This document shows, piece by piece, positions 33,997 through 45,715 of a stretch of DNA of 64,000 nucleotides. Under the pieces are notes generated by a model. The model was given only the letters and a program-made list of their open reading frames with translations, ran no database searches and was not told the DNA's origin. Every line of letters starts with the position of its first letter. Positions within the stretch are counted from its first letter, which is position 1. The translations under genes and the position numbers were made by a program. Origin of the DNA: Petunia secreta (taxonomy: Eukaryota; Streptophyta; Magnoliopsida; Solanales; Solanaceae); NCBI GenBank assembly GCA_029990175.1, contig JARKIP010000065.1, positions 4,468,501 to 4,532,500 of the forward strand. Reading direction: 5' to 3'.

Positions 33997-35962
33997 TGTC
34001 ATACACTATTTTAAACTCAACTCAGAGCGAGTCAAGACTCGGGTTTAATTGGGTAACTCATTTGAGTTAAAGACTGGAGTTGCCACCTAATATGGATTTT
34101 TAAGGTGTATTAGGTTACCTAAATGTCTAAAGTCGGGTCTTTTACTAAGCAAGTCTAGTTTCAGAGATTCGAGGGTAAGAAGTCCAAGTGACTCGGGGAA
34201 AAAGGTGTTAGGCACTTTCCCAAGTCCCACGAAAAGTGGTTCCCGTCCGAGTTTTTCTTTTGGGATGTATAAACAAGTTGCAAATATTATCATGTATATA
34301 TCACTAACTTAAGAGGTCAAATTCACAATCAATTAAGGAATTCAGTTCACTTATGCTAAACAGTGTGGACATGGGCAGCATGTATATACTTGGGCTCGAA
34401 ATTTTGCAAGTACGGCCTAAGCCCTTGTGCCTAATCGCGTGTTTAGCCCTTAGTTACAAATGCCTAGTCGAGAGTGGCTAAAACTGCAAGAAGACGCCAA
34501 TAATTAGTATACTTCTACAATTCCAATGACTAAATCAGTTTTGCATAGATAGGCAGATTTTCTAAATAGTTTACAGATTTTTGTCAAAAATCGAATAGGG
34601 GTTGTTTTTGAAATAAAATATTATCCATTTAGGGTCGGTGTGACTCGTATTAATTGTCGAGCTCTAACCTTAATGATTATTTTATTTTTGGGATCATTTT
34701 GAAATTATATACGTATAGAAGGGACTGTTTTGGAAAGAAAGGTCATGAAGCACACAAATGCACATAAGGGGATTATCACACGTAATATATATAAGTATAG
34801 GCATGCAAAGTACATGATAGCATTAGTTCAAGCTTTAGAAAATACATATAAGTGTGTTATGGTTTATTCCAATAACCCATACACCCGTATACACTATGAG
34901 GTTAATGTAAAGGAGCTTAGGAGTTAAAAAAAAATTAGTTTAAACATACAGATGGGGCTAGATTTAAAAGAGGTTTTGGGCCCAGCTTAATTATGCAAAG
35001 GGCAGTTTTAATTTTTACAAAATCGATCCAGTTTAGGAAAAATAATCATGCAGTCAGCCCCTGTTTGACAATAATTATGTATTCTAACAGTTTAAGCATG
35101 AAAACGATTTCAATATCAAGTTCAGAGGTCAACTATGTTGAATTTCAGTTGACTAGAGTGTATGAAATAGTCTTGTTGCGAAAAATGTTCAAGTTTTCAT
35201 GCGAGAAATCTGTTAAACACTGTCAGGTATGTGATAAGTCTCAATTTATCATTTAATATTAAAATAAAATGCAAAGAAAATGTTATGATACTATCACAGA
35301 AAGAAGAAGGTAAGAAGAGGTCCTAGTTAGCCTATTATAAATTCTTAAGATCGTATAACCTGTATTATTTAGGTATAAATAGGGAGAACCAAACAAATAA
35401 ACATATAAAAGGGGTAAGAAAGGGAAAGCCTTAAGTTAAACTGCCTAGGTAGTTCAATCGCTTCAAAATTTATGTTTAAGGGGAGGCCAATAACATCACA
35501 AGACATCCATCCAATGCCTTGCAATTGATGAACACTGGTATGGCCGCTTGGCCATCCTAACAATCTGTATGGCATTATTAGAGGCTAACAAGAAACTAAG
35601 GTATGAAGTGACAAAGTCCCAAATAGGTACAGGTAGTCTAAGGACATGGCAATGTAGTGACCTAGTACATGGCAATGAAGTGACCTAGTACAAACAAGTT
35701 AAAGCATGAATATCAAAAGTAAGAGAAGAGGTTTACCTTTCCAGTAGTGAATAATCAAACAAAAAAGGAGCAGCAGTGTTAAATACTTGCAAGACCAGGA
35801 CCAGGAAGCAAAAGAACAATGGTCTTCCAATGATTTGGAAGTCAATCAGAAGAGAGAGAGAGAGAGTTGTATGCAGTGTATGCTTGTGAAGTATGTATTT
35901 CTCTGTATGAAAACTGTGTGTCTTAATGTACCAGTCTGTCTATTGTGAGACCAAAAGCTAGT

Positions 35963-35969
35963 TTATATA
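35963..35969 (-). promoter_or_regulatory. Putative TATA box of LTR D
   Basis: Minus strand CTATATAAAC, about 1.97 kb before the LTR 3' end. Equivalent in role to the box at 29579 in LTR C. Confidence 0.55.
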
Positions 35970-36134
35970 GGTGAGGAGTTGGGCTATTTGTTCAAATGGG
36001 CAGAATCGAAACAAGTCAATGGAATATTGTTTTTCAAACTTAAAAAAAAGAAGTCTTGATACACTTTCAAAATATAAACCAATCAGAGCCCTAAAATTTG
36101 AGCCTGGCCAAGATTCTAACAGTTGTAATTCCTT

Positions 36135-36152
36135 CCCCCCCCCCCCCCCCCC
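36135..36152. repeat. Run of 18 C
   Basis: Homopolymer in LTR D, flanked by CCTT and TTAACC. The length could be a sequencing or assembly error. Confidence 0.9.
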
Positions 36153-37132
36153 TTAACCATATTATAGTCTAAATCCCAAAATCAATGTATAAGCATGATA
36201 TGGGCTGACTTACAATCCTAAAATCCCTTGATTAACTCAACAGACTTCAATCAAAATTTTAAATCTAATCTAATAAGCATTTTCCATTCCAGTGTCAATC
36301 ACAAGTTTCGAATTATAACCAACAAAAACTCCTTGATTATGAAAATCAATTTTCAATCTAAGTAAGGCATATATTCATGAGGATTGTGCACAGCTTAGGC
36401 AAAGTATGCAAAATCAGTTCCCATACTAATCATGGATTTTAACTCAACAAAAGAGATGACACAGAACTTAGGCTAGAAACATACAAACCCGATCATACAA
36501 TAATTCAAGGTGATGTTTAGGCTTACTCAATGAATCAGAACAAGAAAGCATTGATCATGTGTATCTTAACCCCTAACTAACAAACAATGACTAAATATGC
36601 TAGTGCAAACAAAACTTAGGCAAGTTCTAGGTTTTAACAATTAGACAAGTCCAAAAATAGTGTAGGAGAAGAGAAAAAGATGAAGGGATTAGGGTTACTC
36701 GTATACGGAGTCGGGTTTATCTTAACCCATCTCAAATGTATTTGTATGAGGGATTTCTTGCATCTTTTAGTGGTAGTAACATTTTAGGATCCATTTAGGC
36801 AAGGTCGGAGACATTTTCCCCGACGAGGGATCGATTTTGACCCTCGTCAAAACGGAAACAAATCATAGGGGTTTAGTAGAAGATAAGGAGAGAAGCATTA
36901 TGATGTAATTTATTTTGAATTTCGGCGGTGAAATCGACAAAAAAATGGTCGTGACAGTGAGGGGGTTCAGGGTTAAACGAGAGAGAGTGGAGAGAAGAGT
37001 GGCGGCATGAGGAAATCAGAGAATGAGAGAGAGATAGGGTTTAGGGGGTCGGGTTTGTAATTAAAAATGGAAATTGGGATATCAACCGTTGGATCGAGTT
37101 CGTGCACAGTTAAGATGTTGCCACCTAGGTGA

Positions 37133-37385
37133 TGTTGAACCCCAAAAAAGTAACCTTTTTTAAGAGAATATGAGATTTCAAAGGGCTTTCTTTGGAGTCG
37201 CCACCTAATTTAAGAGAATTAGGAACCAATTGATTAAATAGTGCGTGCAATTCCTCCGTTTAAGGAAAATGGTCTTTTTCAGAGATTATAAGCAAGAGGT
37301 TCAATTATTTTCGAAAGAAAGTTTCAATTTGAAAGCGCGTTCGAAAATCCGTAAAATTACGGTTAATCCTTCGGTTTTCACAAAA
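37133..37385 (-). mobile_element. LTR E: left LTR end of small element E-F
   Basis: Starts TGTTGAACCCCAAAAAAGTA and matches 40205-40490 closely: GGGCTTTCTTTGGAGTCG, CACCTAATTT, GAATTAGGAACCAATTGA, then TACGGTTAATCCTTCGGTTT. Similarity stops at about 37385, so the right end of the LTR is not defined. It abuts LTR D without a visible target duplication. Confidence 0.7.
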
Positions 37386-40183
37386 TAGCATAATGCTTTT
37401 AATCATGAAGAGGCTGTTTTCAATGCAATCATGGATTACGCTCCAACCAGAAGGTAGGAACCCATCCCAAGTAATCCCATTATCAAATAAGCTTATATCT
37501 CCGAATCTTTCTATGGAGAAATAATCTTGGCTATATTGCAAAGTGAACCTCCCAGATTTGGCGATATTTGTAAATCATAAAATAGAACTGTAGTAAGTGA
37601 TCTCACAATGCGAAAGATAAAATGAAACAACTATGCTTAGCAATTTGTAAAAGTTATGGGAAATAGACAGGCCGCCTTTCGGCAAAGTGGGAAAGCATCA
37701 AGCTTTATCCCAATGCAACCCAAGCGATGAGAATTTTGAAAATTGACTTGCTAAGTTGCTTTATTTTCTGATGCAGGTCTTAAAGTTCCTGCTTTCAAAG
37801 AAAAATTGTTAGTTTTTGGGAGGGAAGGGGGAGCATTTGATTTGTGCTGACTTGATCTTGTTGCTGTTGCTGCTTCCTTGTCTTCCTCAGACTTGGATTT
37901 TGAAATATGTTCAGAAATTTGGATCATGAACTTAATAGCATAGGAGTTTTGACAAATAGAGGCAACGTAAAATAATTTTAATGCAATATAGAAAGTAAAA
38001 CAAGTATGCAAATGAAGTCAAAATGCATTTTGAAATTTTTTGCCTTGACTTGAACTTGTAACATATCTTAAAACAAACCGAACGTCCTTTGTCTTAGACT
38101 TTGCACTGTTCGCTTAGCCAATTCTCGAGATCTTGTCAATTCATCTTTTGATAATCAACGGTGTTTCTTGTAAAGTTTAGCCCCAGTTATGATCATTTAA
38201 ATTTTCCACTTGCTTCACAAAATTTGCCACAGTTATGATCTTCCAAATCTTCAACTTACTTTGCAAAATTGTCCCAGTTGTCATCTTCAATACTTTCAAC
38301 CTGCTTTGCAAAACTGTGTAGTTGTCCTTCATTTGAGGCAATGATAACGGGCAGCTGCTTTGAATATAATGCTTCGTGACGGCATCTGTGTTGATTGCTT
38401 TCGATTAAATTTGATCATCCCTTCTGTAAACTCCAATGCTCTTCCAAATAGAACACTAGGAAAAAAAAAGCTGCCCCAGTTGAAATTCTAATCAATAGTG
38501 CGATATCCAAGAACACAAAAGGTAACTTCCAGTGCATCATTCTCAAATTGTTCAGTTGTTTTCATTATAGTCACAAGCAAAGTTTGGCAGGTCTACTAAT
38601 TTTAATTTTGAAACAGAAACAAATATAATCGGAATAAATAAATTATATAATAATAATGCGATGCATTTTATTTCAACTTTCATAAAATTTAAAAGAGTTG
38701 ATTCCGATTAACATAAGCTTTAAAGTACAATGAAATTCAAAGCTTCAATCTGAATTAAAATTGAAAACAATGCTACTAAGTTTAATCGCCAAGTTCTTTT
38801 CAAACAATGCCACTAGCTTCTGGTACCGCATCGTTCACGAGCTAGAGCGTCTAGCACCAATCAGATCTTGAATCTCTTGCGTGGTGCATGATCAGCCACT
38901 TCACGAATCCAACTTTTGCTAGAGAAATAAACAAAACAAAAGAAACCTCAAAGGGTAACTATGTTAGTTTGCATGTCATTGATAAGATTGCACACAAGCA
39001 AACAACACCTAGCATTTAACGCATTTTGAGCAAATAAAGCAAGGCAAACAATTAACATGTGACAATCATAAGTAGTTGAGCATAAATAAATATACAAACG
39101 CGTCATGCCCTGTAAGGTGCCTCTTTTGTGCCAGAGGTGGGCCTAAGACGCTAAATAGGTGATAATAAAAAGTAGTCCAAGCTTGTTTTGCAATAATCGA
39201 ATTTAGAGTAAGTGATAATAACAGTAATAATAATTTCTCTTTCATTATAACTTAATTTTAAGTACATCATTGTTACATCAAAATAGAAACTGCCAGATAT
39301 AATTTAAATACATCATTTTGGGTACAACAAAATATAAATAACTGCTATAACTACGCTGCATCAGGCTCGAGGAGACAATGAACTGAAGTGCGGGCCTGTT
39401 TCGATCAATCCTTGCTTGCACAATTGGAGTAATTTCTGACATCTGGTCCCAAATGTCAATCATATTTAAAAAACTTGCTTGAATCAAACATCAATCAAAT
39501 GGATCGAACGTCTTATCGTCCATTCGACGTCTCTTGCCCCTAGCTTGTTATCTTATTGAAAGTATCTTCTCAATTTCAACTTGATGACTATTTGAATACC
39601 TTTTGAATTCAAGTGTCTTCTAGTCTTCAAAATTAATAAAAGTATTCTAAATTTAATTGATTGCAAAACTTAGCTTGGACTGGAAGTTCCGTTATCACAT
39701 AAACACATAATATGTACTGTTGTTGGGTTTAAACCCGTCAATAAAAAAGGGCGATTTTCCTAACTATGGAGGCGGTACCAAGGACAGCGTCCAATCTAAG
39801 TTTTATGCATGCATGTTCCTAACGAAAACTCTAGAGTGGATTTACTAGACACAAGGATGTTTTGAGTGGCAAGCGGTCACAGGGTAGTAAAACTATCCGC
39901 TCACCCCGCAGGTACGCGCACTCTTTCTTAAAGGGGTTTTTTTTATGACTTGCGGGTGTATATGCATACACCTCGCGGATATAAATAACCATGAAGAAGC
40001 TCCCACGAGTGGGGGAAATATGAAAGAAATGCCAGTTTAATATGTGCGCAAATAAAAGTGTAGTGACATACATTCAGTGACAAACAATTGCAGATAATCA
40101 AATTAACTAAACATGCTATTTTGTAAATAATAAACAAATAAAGAGCTATCTTGTAAAAACCTTGCGGTTAGTACCTTAAGGTA
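37386..40183 (-). mobile_element. Interior of small element E-F
   Basis: No complete gene. A short Lys/Ser/Glu-rich minus reading at 37751-38011 and another at 39278-39487 are not recognised. Three diverged units of about 45-60 bp (CCCAGTTATGATC...TTTGCAAAATT) lie at about 38183-38330. The block at 39115-39150 resembles the Ogre ORF1-gag spacer at 27415, and 39725-39745 resembles Ogre leaders. Best read as a deleted Ogre-type element. Confidence 0.5.
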
Positions 40184-40202
40184 TCCCCAGCGAAGTCGCC
40201 AA
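40184..40202 (-). other. Primer-binding site of element E-F
   Basis: Minus strand TTGGCGACTTCGCTGGGGA, two bases from LTR F at 40205. One base differs from the form at 56626-56645. It fixes F as the 5' LTR and the element as minus-strand. Confidence 0.78.
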
Positions 40203-40204
40203 GC

Positions 40205-40590
40205 TGTTGAACCTCAAAAAAATAACCTTTCTTAAGAAAAGATAGGTTTCGGGTATAAATGTTCAACAATATGGAATTCCAACGGGCTTTCTTTGGAGTC
40301 GTCACCTAATTTAGGAGAATTAGGAACCAATTGAGTAAATAGCGCGTGCAATTCATCCGTTTAAGGAAAATGGTCTTTTTCAGAGATTCTAAGTAAGAGG
40401 TTCAATTATTTTCGAAAGAAGGTTTCAATTTGAAAGCGCTTTCGAAAATCCGTAAAATTACGGTTAATCCTTCGGTTTTCACAAAATAGCTCAAAATGTT
40501 AACTTTCAATATGTCGCTAAAAGGGTTAAAACTAATGTTAAAAAAATAAATTATACTTTAAAGAAATATGAATTTAAATAAACTTACACT
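40205..40590 (-). mobile_element. LTR F: right LTR end of small element E-F
   Basis: Starts TGTTGAACCTC next to the PBS. About 285 bases pair with LTR E. The rest to about 40590 is AT-rich and unpaired. The border with the host gag is not clear. Confidence 0.65.
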
Positions 40591-40593
40591 TGA

Positions 40594-41851
40594 AAAAAAA
40601 AGACACTCCTAAAGGTCCAATCCCTATCGACAACGACTGTGATGACCATCTGCCACATGGAAACAATAAACTCGAAGATAAGCAATTTACAAATAAATCG
40701 GCTACCATGGCCGACAGTCCGGCCAAACGACTGGAGATGATCTTCTCTAGTTCATTCCCGAGGCTAGCATCCTCACGACGACCAACAAACAAGGCCTTGA
40801 AAGAGTGCCCATCATCTAAGATATTCTCAAGGAGCTAAAAGTGATCCATGACCTGATCGGTAACGTGCCGAGTTCTCCACCCTATGTTATAGTCATTAAT
40901 GAGAAGAAGCTCTTCAAGCATGCATACAAGGCAAGCGTTACACCATTCTGCGTGCGTATGCACTTCCGCCTGTCGGATAACCTTAAGTACGACAGAACCA
41001 CTGATCCGGACGAACACATCACTGCCTATTACACAACTATCAAGAACAATGAGATTACGAAAGAAGAAACCCAGCGCAACGAGGTTCGGCTCAACCTTGG
41101 AAAAGGGGGCCCTCACATGGTAAACTCAGCTGCCTCTAGGGTCAATTGAGTCGTTCACCCATATGCAAGATTTGTTCAAGAAGGTGCACTCTAGTACCTG
41201 GAAAAAAAAAGAGGATGGAAAATATCTTCAAGATCCTCTAGCATGATCAGAAACTGTTGAAGAACTATCTGGAGAGATTATAGAGGGATAGCATGGAGCT
41301 ACCTCCAATACTAGACAACATTGTTGTAGTAGCCTTTGGCCAAAACTTGAACCTCCGAGTTTCATTAGCTACGCGAGAGCTACAATGGAGATTGACCAAA
41401 CATCTGGTGGCGACATAGGACATACTACACCGGCGGTTTAATAAAAAGCTCTGTATTGAGCTTGACAAACTACAAGCGCCCAACGAGAATACAAGAGGAG
41501 TTTGAGCGCGTAGTCCCACTCTAGAGGCAGATATTAGCAATGGAAGAACCAGGGGAAGAACACAGTATCTGGCGGATCTCGCAAGAACTCTAGGAAAGCG
41601 GAGCGACGCCCGAGAAGCTGGTCCTCGCGAGAAAAGCCCCGAGGTGCGCAACTTTAAAGACTTCGAGTTACGAGTGAGTGAAGTGGAGTTAGTGACAAAT
41701 CACCTTGGTAAACTAGGCTCATGGGTGCACTGCCGGCCACAATCAGGAAAGCTTCCGTGAGAGTTCATCGGCCTACTACGAATTTCATCAAAGTAACGAC
41801 CACGACCATGATATATTCGACCGTAAAGAACACATGCTCAAGATCGCCCAT
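40594..41851 (+). pseudogene. Host Tat-type element: gag (right copy)
   Basis: Plus-strand gag relic. Blocks: MADSPAKRLEMIFSSS, MIHDLIGNVPSSPP, YDRTTDPDEHITAYYT (the YDGTTDPDEH-type capsid signature), LNLGKGGPHMV, then in another frame ENYLERLQRDSMEL-like and AFGQNLNLRVSLATREL. Many stops and frameshifts. No LTR of this element is found to the left, so the 5' end is lost. Gag ends at 41851, where the giant element inserted. The continuation is at 62510. The same host in the left copy resumes at 16604. Confidence 0.78.
41847..41851. other. Target site duplication, left side of right giant element
   Basis: cccat precedes the LTR start TGTCACGCCC at 41852; cccac follows the other end at 62510. 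Four of five bases match. Five bases is the usual duplication length for Ty3/gypsy. Confidence 0.65.
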
Positions 41852-43054
41852 TGTCACGCCCTATTTCAAAAAGAGTGACTAATTCTCTAATTAAAGAGAT
41901 TTTTCTTAATTTAAAGGGAGTGACATGTGTTCAAAGGTACAAGAATATTAAAAAACTCAGAGTCGCCACTTGACAAGTTCAAAGGTGCGCCAAGTCACCA
42001 GTTTGTGTATCTTTAGAACACCTTTGACTCGTTAAATAGTCTGCATCAGAGATTCGGGTAAGGTCCTCAGTTGACTCTCGGGAAGGTGTTGGGCACTCTC
42101 GAGCCCTGTGCCGAGCACAGTTTCTTTATTGTCGCATTTTGATTTATTAAACATGGTTGTATTTTTGCCTTTATTTTAGAGTTAAGCTTGATGAGTTTCT
42201 TAAAAACATTAAGTGCTTTGATTTTAACTATTTAAAAATAAAGATGGTGTCAAGTCACCCACTGGGTAGACTTTAACACAACTTTATACCAATTAACCCG
42301 AAGGGTATACTTTAAAAAAATGACTTTTCTTAATTTAATTTCTTTTTTCTTAATAAGTAGATCGTTGATCATACTTATCATTATGCCTAATCGTATGAGG
42401 GTCTTCTCGTCCCTATTGATTTGTCTAATCATATTACATTTAATAGTAACATTTTGGTTTAAAAGTTTAACAATAGAGAATGCCAAAATATGATTGTTTA
42501 TCAAAATAGTGGCCGTTTTACTAAATAAAGTGTTGTTTTGTTAAAAGCGAGGTTGATGTAATTAAATGTGATTATTTTCCAAAAAGGTGGCTGTCTATAA
42601 AATTAGAGGGCTGTTAGTCTAATAGTGGAACTATTTTGCAAAATTTAGTGCATGTTGTATTTTTCAAAAAAAAAAAAAAAAGGCTATTTTTGTCAAAAAA
42701 CGAACCCGTTTCTCCAAAGTAATGCGATGTTTTCAAGTTGTCCAATTAGTGGCTGCTTTCATTTAAGGATTTTTTACATAAAAATACAAGTTTTAGAACT
42801 TAATTACCAAATATATCAACATTTTAGAAAAATAGCCCTATATAGACGAAAACACAAGTTAATTACAAATATAGCAATATTTTTCCATAGCATACCAAAC
42901 CCTTACATTCTTCCTTCTATTTCCCCAACTATCAATTTTGCTCCTCCAATTTCTCCCTATTTCACTTTTCCTCCCACCATTTTCCCCAATTTCACTTTTA
43001 TTCCTATCATTTCCCCTAATTTCACTTTTTCTCATCCCATCCTCTATGTATCTC

Positions 43055-43335
43055 GTTGTATCTCACTGTATTTCAACTGTTTCTGCACCGTTTCAACTGT
43101 TTCTGCAGCACCGTATCTAACTGTTTCTGCACCGTTTCAACTATTACTGCAGCACCGTATCTAACTGTTTCTGCACTGTTTCAACTGTTTCTGCACCGTT
43201 TCAACTATTTCTGCAGCACCGTATCTAACTATTTCTGCACCGTTTCAACTGTTTCTAACTGTTTCTGATCTGTTTCAACTGTTTCTGCAGCACCATATCT
43301 AACTGTTTCTGCAGCATCGTATCTAACTGTTATTA
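43055..43335. repeat. Tandem array of CTGTTTCTGCACCGTTTCAA units
   Basis: Short modules TTTCTGCACCGTTTCAACT and TTTCTGCAGCACCGTATCTA alternate about ten times. Preceded (42930-43050) by a related CCTAATTTCACTTTT/CCAATTTCAC repeat. Lies inside the Mutator-like element. Confidence 0.9.
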
Positions 43336-44026
43336 CGATATTTTCCAACTTTCATAAGCAAGAAGCAGAAAGATTAAACATATAAATGAAAATAAAAGCA
43401 TGTGGTTCCGTTTTTCTCGTATTCTCCAGCTTGGTTTAAGCGATATGGAGATAATATTCCTAATTGTAATGAGTATCTGTATTTTGAACATGAGAAAGTC
43501 TTGGATCTTTACTAAAAAGCTTTCAAACAATTGTGTTCCAAGCAATTGACCAAACAATTACTAACGTTTAGTTTAAGCTATCTACAGTCTCACTGTAAAA
43601 AATAATCAAGGTAAAAATTGCATGAATAAACTTGTTTTAGTAAAATAATTAATCTGTTTTTCAAGTAAAATTATTTACATTGTTTATAATATAAAATTTT
43701 GTTAATATTATAAGCAAGTGTAAAAATATTAAAAACTTAAACTCTTATTGGCACAAAACTTAAACTCATATTGATTTTCAATTATGTTTTTGTTTGCCGT
43801 TTTCTTAAGCAAAATCTGATGAGGCTGGTGCGACAGTACCAACATGTTTATATTTAAATTAAGATAATTCGAGAGCAGAGAGAGTTCGGTGTAAGATTTT
43901 ACTATATCAAACTGAATACTATATTCTATCAAGCCAAATATTTGACGAAAATAATAACAGATTGTGTCTTATCTGAATTCTTCCTTTATTAAAAATGAGC
44001 AAACAGAGAACCAAATAAAAACGGGG

Positions 44027-44115
44027 GAGGGGGTGATGATGTTGGGGTGGTGGGGGTAGTTGGTGGTGGGGCGGTGGTGATGGCGTTAGGGTGGGGGTTA
44101 TGGCATTGGGGTGGT
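44027..44115. repeat. G-rich tract
   Basis: Many GGGG/GGTGG runs on the plus strand within the Mutator-like element. It could form G-quadruplexes; no gene. Confidence 0.75.
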
Positions 44116-44717
44116 GGGGGTGGGATGATGGGAGAAAGAATGAGTAGGTGAGAGAATTTTTAATTTGGGGGAAAAAGGGAATTGAAAGTGAAATGTGTTA
44201 GATTATTGTTAAATGTGTTAGAAAAATAATGCTATGCATTATAATTAGATAAATATTGTTATTATTTTGTAGTTAAGGGCGAAAATTTGTATATTCGTGT
44301 AAAAACCCTTCATTTAAATGGGCTGATTTGTTTACAAAATTAAGCTGCTTTAGAGATTGTCTTACAATAAAATTATACAGTTTATTTTTTATCCAAATAA
44401 TGGATGCTTTGCAAATTAAAGTGTGGCTAATTTTAAACGACCTAATCCAAGTGCTTACACCTTCGAGATACAAATTTGATTCGCTTTGAATTAACAGTCC
44501 TACTTCCAGCATATCCTTTCAAATTTGTTCAAGGCTTAAAGTTGCAGCACATATTTACAAATTGTGAAAAAAAATATTTCAGTACATGGCCATCTTATCA
44601 AGAAAAAAAGAATCCAGATTTAGGACCTGTCAACTTGTTGAAATAGGTCTGAATTTTGCAACTACTTTCAACAAATTTTTCCTATATTTCTTTCAGTTTT
44701 CTAACATGTATTTTACT

Positions 44718-45209
44718 ACTATCATAGAACGGTGAATGAGAGCAGCCTAGGGTCGGGCTGCCTATGGGTTTGTGCTGCCGATTTTGTAAACTAGCCACTT
44801 TTTCATTTAGTGTTGACACGATAGCCAGATTTTACAAACCTATGCCACCAATTTTGTAAAATTGCGACCTTTTGGTTTACTGTTGAAACGATAGCCAGAT
44901 TTTACAAACTTACAAGTTACAATTCACTAATGAGCCACTTTTTCAATTATTATTAAAAGATAGACATTCTTTGGCTGCCACTTTCCTAAGAATAGTAAGA
45001 TTTTGCAAAATGAAGTGGCCAATTTTGGGTCGCTTTGAATATTAAAATCCATTTTTAAGATTGTTTGATGAAAATCGAACCAATTTTTTTTTTACTAAAA
45101 TTCATGAATTCTACAATAGTTTAGCATTACCTTAAAAATACATAGAATTTACATTGTATTTATACAAATTAACATTTATATTACGCCAGCCCGGGCTCTC
45201 AGCCACTAG
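44718..45209. mobile_element. Unclassified insertion in L3, possibly Helitron-like
   Basis: L3 differs from L2 and L4 here, which have the GT/TA microsatellite instead. The right end shows the 10-bp palindrome AGCCCGGGCT, then CTCAGCCACTAG followed by T. A hairpin a few bases before CTAG-T is the pattern of a Helitron 3' end. The left end is not clear (a TC start at about 44732 is possible). Internal repeats CGATAGCCAGATTTTACAAA occur twice. Confidence 0.35.
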
Positions 45210-45707
45210 TATATATATGGATTAAGACAACTACTTAAAAAAACTAGTTATATATGTAATGACAAAAGATTTTCGTCTTACTTTAGCACAAGTTTAAGTT
45301 CAGTAAAAGGGAACTAGAAGCCAGACGAAACAAAATAGGCAACCAAACATAATGAATCAAATGATTTCTCTTTATAATAAAACCACAAGTACAAAGTTAA
45401 TATGTTTACCTAGTGTGCCAAAGATCCAAGAACAAACAAGCAATGAAAACCAAGTTGAAACCTCAACCAAAAACAGCAGCAACAACACCCTTTAAACACC
45501 ATTGAATATAACTTGAAACTTCAAGATTATGACCCAAAAGACTCTTGGTATAGATGTCTTTTGGTTTTAATCTTTTTACTTGAACTCTCTTACACTTACT
45601 ATTTTTTTCTTTTTCTCAAAGTTTATGTGTTTTTCTCAATTTCTAGATTTGTTCCACTATTGATTTTTTAGCTAATGGTTCATATTAAAAAGATGAGTCA
45701 ATGCTCC

Positions 45708-45715
45708 TATATATA
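45708..45715 (-). promoter_or_regulatory. Putative LTR TATA box (L3)
   Basis: TATATATA in the context CAGCTATATATAGGAGC on the minus strand, at the position equivalent to 12688 in L2 and 58518 in L4. Confidence 0.5.

Larger units (their letters stand above)
33997..37132 (-). mobile_element. LTR D of Ogre relic B
   Basis: Minus orientation, 3' end TGTATGACA complement at 33997. About 400 bases at this end match LTR C inverted. A minus-strand TATA box (complement of TTATATA, 35963-35969) is followed by a leader rich in CTCTCT. It contains a run of 18 C (36135-36152). The right end is cut at 37132 by LTR E, and the expected GGTGTCAACA end is not seen, so the LTR is incomplete. No genes inside. 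Confidence 0.72.
42767..44308. mobile_element. Mutator-like element in L3 (1542 bp)
   Basis: Flanked by a perfect 9-bp repeat TTCATTTAA (42758-42766 and 44309-44317). L4 reads straight through at 57548. Termini are inverted: GGATTTTTTACATAAAAATA on the left, GGGTTTTTACACGAATATAC read inward on the right, with similarity continuing about 50 bases. No transposase. It contains a tandem array (43055-43335) and a G-rich strand segment (44027-44115). The 170-codon plus reading at 42652-43164 mostly translates repeats. Confidence 0.87.

Noticed and set aside
34730..34927. Short plus-strand ORFs at 34730-34927 and 34993-35256
   Set aside because: They lie in LTR D, antisense to the element, with no domain or codon pattern.
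42652..43164. 170-codon plus-strand ORF with Pro/Ser/Phe-rich repeats
   Set aside because: It crosses the edge of a transposon insertion and mostly translates simple repeats.
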